Shown: piece by piece, positions 7,680-13,554 of the stretch
Position numbering within the stretch: the first letter of the stretch is position 1
Layout of the letters: every line of letters begins with the position of its first letter
Assembly (NCBI GenBank): GCA_927911515.1
Contig: CAKMQH010000249.1
Location: forward strand, 1 to 18,609
Reading direction: 5' to 3'
DNA from: an uncultured Neisseria sp.
GTDB taxonomy: Bacteria; Pseudomonadota; Gammaproteobacteria; Burkholderiales; Neisseriaceae
Length of the DNA: 18,609 nucleotides
Program-made: the position numbers and the translations under genes
The notes under the pieces: model-generated
The model's input: only the letters and a program-made list of their open reading frames with translations
The model's database searches: none
Told to the model about the DNA's origin: nothing

Positions 7680-7717
7680 GACTATTTTGCCAAGGTCTCT
7701 ATTTAGCCAAAATAGTC
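7680..7717. repeat. Inverted repeat GACTATTTTG / CAAAATAGTC
   Basis: Perfect 10-bp arms at 7680-7689 and 7708-7717 flank an 18-nt loop. There is no T tract. It may be a remnant of an IS end, as it follows the IS5 relic. Confidence 0.45.
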
Positions 7718-7733
7718 TCAGAAAAATACAAAA

Positions 7734-7777
7734 AGGTCGTCTGAAAACAGAAACCCAATCCTGTTTTCAGACGACCT
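7734..7777. terminator. DUS-pair terminator after slyD
   Basis: AGGTCGTCTGAAAACAG (7734-7750) pairs perfectly with CTGTTTTCAGACGACCT (7761-7777) around a 10-nt loop. On the minus strand the stem is followed by TTTTTGTAT, so it terminates slyD well. Confidence 0.85.
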
Positions 7778-7799
7778 CTTAGATTGTCAATCAATTTAA

Positions 7800-8279
7800 T
7801 TAGTGATGATGACCGTGCGGGCCGTGAACGTGACCGTGTGCGATTTCTTCTTCAGTCGCATCGCGTACACCGTCAACTGTCGCTTTGAACAAAATTTTCA
7901 TGCCGGCAAGCGGATGGTTGCCGTCAACTACGGCTTTGCCGTCCGCTACGTCGGTTACGCGGTAAATCAAAACGTCGCCGGTTTCTGGATCATCGGCTTC
8001 AAACATCATGCCTACTTCCACATCGACAGGGAATACGTTGACATCTTCAATACGCACTAGGCTAGGATCCTGCTCGCCGAACGCATCATCGGGAGACAGC
8101 GCTACTTCAACCGTATCGCCGACATTTTTCTCGTGCAAAGCTTCTTCCACCAAAGGGAAAATGCCGTCATATCCGCCGTGCAGATAGACAATGGGTTCTT
8201 CGGTTTTGTCCAGCAGTTGGTTGTCTACATCGTACATTTCATAGTGAAGCGAAACCACGGAATTTTTTTCAATAGCCAT
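7800..8279 (-). CDS. slyD: FKBP-type peptidyl-prolyl isomerase SlyD
   Basis: SlyD is a cytoplasmic prolyl isomerase and chaperone that also binds nickel. The 159-residue product has the FKBP core (VVSLHYEMYDVDNQLL, then PIVYLHGGYDGIFPLVEEAL), the insert-in-flap chaperone loop in the middle, and NHPLAGMKILFKATVDGVRD closing the fold. The histidine-rich tail HGHVHGPHGHHH is short compared with E. coli SlyD but can still bind metal. The ATG at 8279 is preceded by AAAGGATAAAAAAA, a good Shine-Dalgarno site. It stands alone, ending at a DUS terminator and with a long AT-rich region upstream. Confidence 0.95.
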   Translation of the reverse strand: MAIEKNSVVSLHYEMYDVDNQLLDKTEEPIVYLHGGYDGIFPLVEEALHEKNVGDTVEVALSPDDAFGEQDPSLVRIEDVNVFPVDVEVGMMFEADDPETGDVLIYRVTDVADGKAVVDGNHPLAGMKILFKATVDGVRDATEEEIAHGHVHGPHGHHH

Positions 8280-8591
8280 TTTTTTTATCCTTTAATCATG
8301 ACTGTTTATCAAAACAGGTTTTCTTTATTGACAACCCTCTGCCAACAAATCTAAAGCATTCTAACACACAGCCGTCATGTGCGGAGATTTATCACAACAT
8401 TATCAAACATAACAATTATAAAATTTTAAAAACAATAATTAACCCAAATTATACAAAAGCGTAAAATTTGATAATTTTTATAACGGTGTAACTTTTTTAC
8501 AACTTTTGCTTTTATGCGTAACAATTGCTCACATTTCATTCAATCCCATTAAAAACAAAGGCTCATCGCGCATTATTTAAATATAAACACA

Positions 8592-8626
8592 TGAAATAAA
8601 TAAATTTTACTATACAATTTATTTCA
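8592..8626. promoter_or_regulatory. Dyad TGAAATAAAT / ATTTATTTCA
   Basis: Perfect 10-bp arms (8592-8601 and 8617-8626) surround TACTATAC, which itself resembles a -10 box. An operator overlapping a promoter is possible. Confidence 0.35.
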
Positions 8627-8783
8627 AATGTACATTGAATAACAGCCAATGCGGACTAGTTTCACTTCCGTCTTTCGTCCATTTCAGATTGATTAAAAAT
8701 TACTAATTCGTCTGTATCGTTGCACCGAAGCACCCTGTGGGGCATAATGCAGGAAATTCAGCAATGAATTTTTACTCTAAATG

Positions 8784-8811
8784 AAACGACTGATATGTCG
8801 TTTTGTTGTTT
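8784..8811 (+). terminator. Terminator-like hairpin in the lipoprotein leader
   Basis: AAACGAC (8784-8790) pairs with GTCGTTT (8797-8803) around a 6-nt loop, followed by TGTTGTTTGTT. It lies about 35 bp upstream of the lipoprotein ATG on the same strand. It could end a small upstream RNA or attenuate the lipoprotein transcript. Confidence 0.5.
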
Positions 8812-8846
8812 GTTCTACTTAAATCGATTTAAAGAAGGTTCTCAAA

Positions 8847-9143
8847 ATGAAAAAATCTCTGATTGCTGCTGCTCTGTTATCTTTGGCTTTGGCTGCTTGT
8901 AACAAAGGCGCTGATACTGCTGCTCCTACCGCTTCCGGCGCTTCTGAAACTGCTGCTTCTGCCGCTTCCGCTGCAACTGATGCTGCTGCATCTGCCGCTT
9001 CTGCTGCCAACACTGCAGCTTCTGCTGCCAACAACGCTGCTTCTGCTGCTTCTGCTGCTGCAAACACTGCAGCTTCCGCAGCTTCTGCTGCCGCTTCTGC
9101 TGCTGACACCGCAGCTTCTGCTGCCGCTTCTGCTGCAAAATAA
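8847..9143 (+). CDS. Small Ala/Ser-rich lipoprotein
   Basis: The 98-residue product has a lipoprotein signal peptide MKKSLIAAALLSLALAAC, with lipobox LAAC and lipidated Cys18. Residue +2 is Asn, so outer-membrane sorting is expected. After a short NKGADTAAPTASGASE linker the rest is almost entirely Ala and Ser with Thr, Asn or Asp at intervals (DAAASAASAANTAASAANNA). This composition predicts one long alanine-rich helix with polar residues on one face. It is reminiscent of the neisserial H.8/Lip surface lipoproteins in style, but the repeats are SAA-type rather than AAEAP. GAAGG at 8834-8838 is the ribosome binding site. A rho-independent terminator follows. The function is unknown; a periplasmic spacer or Lpp-like role is a guess. 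Confidence 0.85.
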   Translation: MKKSLIAAALLSLALAACNKGADTAAPTASGASETAASAASAATDAAASAASAANTAASAANNAASAASAAANTAASAASAAASAADTAASAAASAAK

Positions 9144-9158
9144 TATTTTTACAGTTAG

Positions 9159-9191
9159 AAAAGCAGGATACGGATTGTATCCTGCTTTTTT
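9159..9191 (+). terminator. Rho-independent terminator after the lipoprotein gene
   Basis: AAAAGCAGGATAC (9159-9171) pairs perfectly with GTATCCTGCTTTT (9177-9189) around GGATT, followed by further Ts. A single DUS follows at 9196-9207. Unlike most terminators here, its stem is not made of DUS. Confidence 0.9.
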
Positions 9192-9236
9192 GTTTTTCAG
9201 ACGACCTTTACCGTTTTTCGCTTCCCTTATCCGCTA

Positions 9237-9242
9237 TATAAT
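9237..9242 (+). promoter_or_regulatory. Possible -10 element of the FAD oxidase gene
   Basis: A perfect TATAAT lies 35 bp before ATG 9278 and just after the preceding terminator. The -35 region (TTTTTC at 9214-9219, 17-bp spacing) is poor. Confidence 0.4.
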
Positions 9243-9277
9243 CTTCCGTACACACACAAACCATCCTGCTGCCCGTT

Positions 9278-10645
9278 ATGCCCAATCTGTACGACCGTTT
9301 TCTTGAATTCCTTTCTTCCGCCGAAATCCTCGAAGCCTCTCCGGCTCTCTTAAACGACCAGCGTCGCCGTTTTATTTCCGAGCCTGACATCATCTTGCAA
9401 CCGCATTCCATAGAAAATGTACAAAAAATCATACGGTTTTGTTTTGAACACCGTATCCCCGTTACCCCGCAGGGCGGCAATACCGGTTTGTGCGGCGCGG
9501 CGGTAGCCTCCAGCGGCGTGCTGCTCAATCTCTCCAAAATCAACCGCATCCGCGAAATCAACCTTGCCGACAACAGCATCACCGTCGAGGCGGGCGCAAT
9601 CCTGCAAAACGTCCAAAAAGCAGCAGCCGAAGCAGGTAGGCTGTTTCCCCTCAGTCTTGCCAGCGAAGGCTCGTGCGAAATCGGCGGCAATATTGCCTGC
9701 AACGCCGGTGGATTAAACGTTTTACGCTACGGCAGTATGCGCGACTTGGTATTGGGTTTGGAAGTCGTCCTGCCTAATGGCGAACTTGTTTCCCATCTCC
9801 AACCGCTGCACAAAAATACCACCGGCTACGACCTGCGCCACCTCTTCATCGGCAGCGAAGGCACGCTCGGCATTATCACCGCCGCCACGCTCAAACTCTT
9901 CGCCCGTCCGCAAACCATAGCCACCGCGTGGGTAGGGCTGGACGACATCGAATCTGCCGTAGAGCTTTTAACAGCCGTACAAGGGCATTTTGCCGAACGC
10001 CTCACCAGTTTCGAGTTGATTAGCCGCTACGCTTTGGCATTGTCTTCCGAGTTCAGCCGCCTTAAACAGCCGACCGATGCAAATTGGCACGTCCTGCTCG
10101 AACTGACCGACTCCGTTCCCGATGCCTCGCTCGATGAAAAACTTGCCGAGTTTCTCTATCAAAACGGCAAAGAAAACAGCATCATCGCGCAATCCGAACA
10201 AGAGCGCCTCGAACTGTGGGCGCTGCGTGAAAACATTTCCGCATCCCAACGCAAGCTCGGTACCAGCATCAAACACGACATCGCCGTCCCGATTGCCCAA
10301 GTCGCTACTTTTGTTCGTCAATGCGCACCCGCCCTGGAAACCCGCTTTCCCGACATACAAATTGTCTGCTTCGGACATTTGGGCGACGGCAGCCTGCATT
10401 ACAACACCTTTCTGCCCGACGTTTTGAGCAACGATGCTTACCGCTACGAAGATGCCGTCAACACCATCGTCTATGAACACATCCTCGCCTGCCACGGCAC
10501 CATCGCGGCGGAACACGGTATCGGCACCATCAAAAAACACTGGCTCCCCAGCGTCCGCACCCCGTCCGAAATCGCCCTGATGCGCGCCATCAAAGCCCAG
10601 CTTGACCCGCACGACATTATGAATCCGGGCAAGCTCCTGCCGTAA
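9278..10645 (+). CDS. FAD-linked oxidase of the D-lactate / D-2-hydroxyglutarate dehydrogenase family
   Basis: The 455-residue protein has an N-terminal PCMH-type FAD-binding domain with PVTPQGGNTGLCGAAVAS at about 67-84, GGNIACNAGGLNVLRYG and TGYDLRHLFIGSEGTLG. A C-terminal FAD-oxidase domain carries the metal/substrate-site signatures CFGHLGDGSLHYN and AAEHGIGTIKKHWL, ending DPHDIMNPGKLLP. This arrangement is that of the GlcD/DLD/D2HGDH flavoproteins, which oxidise D-2-hydroxy acids and pass electrons to the respiratory chain or another acceptor. The exact substrate cannot be told; glycolate oxidase GlcD is less likely because no glcE or glcF neighbours are present. No clear ribosome binding site precedes the ATG. 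The gene appears monocistronic. Confidence 0.9.
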   Translation: MPNLYDRFLEFLSSAEILEASPALLNDQRRRFISEPDIILQPHSIENVQKIIRFCFEHRIPVTPQGGNTGLCGAAVASSGVLLNLSKINRIREINLADNSITVEAGAILQNVQKAAAEAGRLFPLSLASEGSCEIGGNIACNAGGLNVLRYGSMRDLVLGLEVVLPNGELVSHLQPLHKNTTGYDLRHLFIGSEGTLGIITAATLKLFARPQTIATAWVGLDDIESAVELLTAVQGHFAERLTSFELISRYALALSSEFSRLKQPTDANWHVLLELTDSVPDASLDEKLAEFLYQNGKENSIIAQSEQERLELWALRENISASQRKLGTSIKHDIAVPIAQVATFVRQCAPALETRFPDIQIVCFGHLGDGSLHYNTFLPDVLSNDAYRYEDAVNTIVYEHILACHGTIAAEHGIGTIKKHWLPSVRTPSEIALMRAIKAQLDPHDIMNPGKLLP

Positions 10646-10672
10646 ACAGTATTTACGCATTTGCCAAAATCG

Positions 10673-10714
10673 AAAAGGTCGTCTGAAACCCTATTCCGAG
10701 TTTCAGAGACCTTT
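10673..10714 (+). terminator. Imperfect DUS-pair terminator after the FAD oxidase gene
   Basis: AAAAGGTCGTCTGAAAC (10673-10689) faces GTTTCAGAGACCTTT (10700-10714). The right arm lacks one base relative to a true DUS, leaving a single bulge. Confidence 0.7.
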
Positions 10715-10777
10715 GACATTGTTCGGTAGATTGCACTCAAGACAATATTGCCTCAGCGCAATCAATCTAGCACAAAA

Positions 10778-11397
10778 CTATTCTTCATCTTCCCTGCGCC
10801 TGCGCTTCAACAAAATCCGCACCGCGCCATCATTGCCTTCTCTCGGCTCGATATAAGCCAATACATCGGGATGCTGCATCAACCAGCGGCGCGTCATGTT
10901 TTTTAAAACAGGTTTGTAGCCTGACGAACCCAAACCGCTGCCGTGGATGATTTCGGCGCATACGCCACGCTTTTGGGTGAACTCGATAAATTCGTTTAAA
11001 ACCTGTTGCGCCTCTTCCTGCGTGTAGCCGTGCAAATCGACGTCAGCGACTACGGGATAATGCCCGTTGCGCAGACGTTGCAAGTCATTTTCCCCTGTCC
11101 GTTTTTACTGAACGAAGCGGGCGGTTCATCCCAAGAAGCGCCGCTGCCGACGTAGAAATAATCTTCAGCCGCCAAACTTTCTTGCTCTTTCGGGCGCGGT
11201 TTGATGGGCGTTTTATCGCGCGGAGCTTCATAGCGCGGCGCGGTTTTCAAGGGCGTCACTGCGCCCACGGCTTTGGCGAAATCGATATTCTCTTCCTCGC
11301 GCTTCTTCGCCAAGGCTTGCTCTTTCGCCCGCGCTTCGGCTTCTTTTTTGGCTTGTTTGCCTAATGCTTTCAAGGCAGATTGGAAATCTGTTTTCAT
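10778..11397 (-). CDS. Smr-domain protein (frameshifted)
   Basis: The N-terminal half (MKTDFQSALKALGKQAKKEA) is a charged helical region of about 100 residues. The C-terminal half is an Smr domain with VDLHGYTQEEAQQVL and the nuclease-like motif IIHGSGLGSSG, ending in a basic LLKRRRREDEE tail. Stand-alone Smr proteins of this size (E. coli SmrA/SmrB type) are nicking endonucleases or ribosome-associated nucleases. At 11088-11091 the minus strand has AAAA where AAAAA is needed: adding one A joins NGQGK-NDLQRLRNGHYPVV. The corrected length is 206 residues. The start ATG is at 11397. The error sits in a homopolymer between the two halves, so the gene is probably intact in the cell. Confidence 0.85.
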
Positions 11398-11433
11398 CGT
11401 TGGGATATTTTGAGGTTTGACATGGAAAACACA

Positions 11434-11476
11434 TTTTCAGACGACCTTTGGGCTTCCTTTGGAGGTCGTCTGAAAA
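11434..11476. repeat. Reversed DUS inverted pair upstream of the smr gene
   Basis: TTTTCAGACGACCT (11434-11447) and AGGTCGTCTGAAAA (11463-11476) are two DUS arranged so that their AGG ends face each other. This is the opposite of the terminator arrangement. The hairpin has no T tract, so termination is unlikely to be efficient. Confidence 0.7.
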
Positions 11477-11480
11477 CGGC

Positions 11481-11963
11481 TTATAGATATTTGCGCATCA
11501 GTTCGCACTTGACCTTAACGTCTTTGTTCAACTGCAATACGGCAGAACCCAAAGATTCGTAGTGGTTCAAGCGGTAAAAAGGAACGGAATTGAGCGAGGC
11601 GTACAGTTTCAAAAAACTCAAACCCGCCTGATGGGCAAGCTCTTCGGCGCGGCGCAGCAAAGCAGTTCCCAAGCCGTGATTATGGACGAAGGGGTGGACA
11701 TAGAGCGCGTCCAATTGTGCTTCTTTGAAGTCTACTTGGAAAAATCCTTGTATCGCGCCCCTATATTCCACCACCCAAAAGGCTTTGCCGGGATCGGAAA
11801 TGGTTTCGAGGTAGCTGTCGATATCCAGCAGGGCTTCCCACGCATGCAATACTTTATCGTCATAACTGCGGATGCAGGTATATTGGACGGCGTGCAGATG
11901 GGCATTGTGGATGGCTTGGCAGTCTTGTGCGACTGCGGGACGGAGTATGGTCAAAAGGCTCAT
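11481..11963 (-). CDS. GNAT-family N-acetyltransferase
   Basis: The 160-residue product shows the GNAT fold. A beta strand with ILRPAVAQDCQAIHNAH leads in. The core LDALYVHPFVHNHGLGTALL supplies the acetyl-CoA pyrophosphate loop (HNHGLG, corresponding to Q/RxxGxG/A). A following helix RRAEELAHQAG and the strand FLKLYASLNSVPFYRLNHYE complete motif A and B. The substrate is unknown. The ATG at 11963 has no clear Shine-Dalgarno site; instead a 12-bp tandem repeat occupies that place. Confidence 0.85.
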   Translation of the reverse strand: MSLLTILRPAVAQDCQAIHNAHLHAVQYTCIRSYDDKVLHAWEALLDIDSYLETISDPGKAFWVVEYRGAIQGFFQVDFKEAQLDALYVHPFVHNHGLGTALLRRAEELAHQAGLSFLKLYASLNSVPFYRLNHYESLGSAVLQLNKDVKVKCELMRKYL

Positions 11964-11968
11964 GGCAA

Positions 11969-11992
11969 GATGTGTTGTAAGATGTGTTGTAA
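11969..11992. repeat. Tandem 12-bp repeat at the GNAT translation start
   Basis: GATGTGTTGTAA occurs twice in direct succession (11969-11980, 11981-11992), 5 bp before the minus-strand start codon. Copy-number change would alter the leader length. Confidence 0.7.
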
Positions 11993-11997
11993 TGCGT

Positions 11998-12043
11998 GTT
12001 CAGACGACGTTTCTATCGTAAACGGACAGAGGGTCGTCTGAAC
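11998..12043. repeat. Reversed, partly degenerate DUS pair between GNAT gene and purK
   Basis: GTTCAGACGAC (11998-12008) and GTCGTCTGAAC (12033-12043) form an 11-bp stem, with a nested CGTTT/AAACG stem at 12008-12024. The left copy reads CGT instead of CCT after CAGACGA, so it is not a full 12-mer DUS. No T tract is present. Confidence 0.55.
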
Positions 12044-12069
12044 GCTGTTTCCATTATTATATTTTATAT

Positions 12070-13205
12070 TCAAAGACTTTGATGCAATTTTCCCGCTGCT
12101 TCAAAAGCAGTATCGGCATCGGCGGACAAAACGGTAAAATGCCCCATTTTGCGGCCTTCCGCGCGGCTTTTTTGCCGTATAGGTGTAAGTGTGCGTTTGG
12201 ATGACTTTGCAGAGGCAGCCAATTCGGTTCGCCGCCATCTTTCTGCCAAACGTCGCCCAAAATATTCGCCATGCAGCATGAAGAAAGCAACTTGGTGTCG
12301 GCGGGCGGCAGGTTGCACATAATGCGTACCTGCTGCTGGAATTGGTCTGCCGCGCAAGCATCCAGCGTATGATGGCCAGAATTGTGCGGGCGCGGGGCGA
12401 TTTCGTTGACGACCAATTCATGCGTATCGCCGACGACGAATATTTCCACCGCCAATACGCCGACATAATCCAACTCATCCGCCAAGCGTTGCGCCATCTG
12501 CCGCGCCTGTTGCTGCACGTCGGCACTCAGCCGCGCAGGGACGATGGAATAGGCGAGGATGCCGTTTTCGTGGATGTTTTCGGCGGGGTCGAAGGTTTGC
12601 GTGTTTTCATTGTTCAGACGACATACGATAACGGAAATCTCGCCGCGCAAATCCACCATTTTTTCCAAAACACAATCCACGCCGCCGTGTTCGGCAAACG
12701 CGGCTTTGAGTTCGTCCACCGTTTTGACGCGGATTTGACCTTTGCCGTCGTAGCCCAACGTAGCCGTTTTCAAGATGCCGGGCAAAAATTGCGCGCTTTC
12801 GTCGCTGATGTCGTCTGAACTGCAAACCACTTGATACGGCGCGGTTTGCAATCCTGCTTTGCGTATCCACGCCTTTTCCTGAATGCGGTTTTGTGCGATG
12901 GCAACGCAGTCGCCACTGGGGGAAACGTTGGTATGTTTTGCCAGAAAGCGCATCGCGTCGGCATTGACGTTTTCAAATTCAGTGGTCACCGCCACGCATT
13001 TTGCCAATTCGTCCAACGCTGCTTGGTCGTCAAACGGCGCGCACAAATGACGGTCGGCAAATTCCGCCGCCGGCGCGTTCGGATCGGGATCGAGAACGGT
13101 GACTTTGTAGCCCATGGTTTTGGCGGCAACGGTAAACATTCTGCCTAATTGGCCGCCGCCGAGGATGCCGAGCATGGCAGGCGGGAGGATGGTGGATGAG
13201 TTCAT
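12070..13205 (-). CDS. purK: 5-(carboxyamino)imidazole ribonucleotide synthase PurK (frameshifted)
   Basis: PurK uses ATP and bicarbonate to convert AIR to N5-CAIR in purine synthesis. The ATP-grasp protein shows the N-terminal [36 protein letters not shown], the ATP-grasp loop [32 protein letters not shown], and the active-site stretch [19 protein letters not shown]. At 12157-12160 one base is missing. Adding it restores [20 protein letters not shown] and a stop at 12070, for 378 residues. The uncorrected frame ends at 12057 with an unrelated tail. The start is taken at ATG 13205 ([13 protein letters not shown]). An ATG 6 bp upstream (13211) has the better-placed GTGGGAAC, so the start is uncertain by two codons. 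A CREE ends 68 bp upstream. Confidence 0.93.
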
Positions 13206-13272
13206 CAGCATTTTTGCGTTCCCACTGGAATTTTCCCGAAATTGTAACAAACCTGCTTATAGAGATAAATGT

Positions 13273-13379
13273 TATAGTGGATTAAATTTAAATCAGGACA
13301 AGGCGACGAAGCCGCAGACAGTACAGATAGTACGGCAAGGACGAGCAACGCCGTACTGGTTTAAAGTTAATCCACTATA
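13273..13379. repeat. Correia repeat (CREE), 107 bp, copy 2
   Basis: The terminal repeats TATAGTGGATTAA (13273-13285) and TTAATCCACTATA are the same as in copy 1 and the core differs at only a few bases. Length and orientation are identical. It lies between purK and the end of pyrD. On the minus strand its end plus flanking base gives TATAAC (13271-13276), with TTGTCC 19 bp upstream, a possible outward promoter for purK. Confidence 0.9.
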
Positions 13380-13494
13380 AAACACCTTTACACCCTATTT
13401 TAATGTTCGCCCTATGAACAAAATGACAACAATCCACACGCCCTATCCCGACCTATGGATTTCAAAGAGGACTTTTTGCGTTTGAATGGTAATA

Positions 13495-13535
13495 AAAGGT
13501 CTCTGAAACCGTATTTATGGTTTCAGACGACCTTT
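13495..13535. terminator. Imperfect DUS-pair terminator after pyrD
   Basis: AAAGGTCTCTGAAACC faces GGTTTCAGACGACCTTT around an 8-nt loop. The left arm lacks one base of the DUS. On the minus strand the stem ends in CCTTTTATT, suiting pyrD termination. Confidence 0.7.
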
Positions 13536-13554
13536 CCCCTTCATCTGAGCAGAC

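Larger units (their letters stand above)
8283..8846. other. AT-rich intergenic region between slyD and the lipoprotein gene
   Basis: About 560 bp without a convincing gene. From 8380 to 8700 it is strongly AT-rich, unlike its surroundings. It holds a dyad at 8592-8626, a T-rich stretch near 8490-8510, a terminator-like hairpin at 8784-8811 and a 14-bp palindrome TTAAATCGATTTAA at 8819-8832 just before the lipoprotein ribosome binding site. No DUS occurs in it. Confidence 0.7.

Noticed and set aside
8863..9306. 147-residue Leu-rich frame in the lipoprotein gene
   Set aside because: It arises from the GCTTCTGCT repeat read in another frame; the MKKS...LAAC signal and ribosome binding site fit the first frame.
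9968..10660. 230-residue minus-strand frame opposite the FAD oxidase
   Set aside because: The plus strand encodes a complete flavoprotein with all motifs, and the reverse frame shows no domain or ribosome binding site.
13414..13485. 23-codon plus-strand ORF MNKMTTIHTPYPDL between CREE and the pyrD terminator
   Set aside because: It is short, without a ribosome binding site, and antisense to the pyrD 3' flank; it is likely chance.
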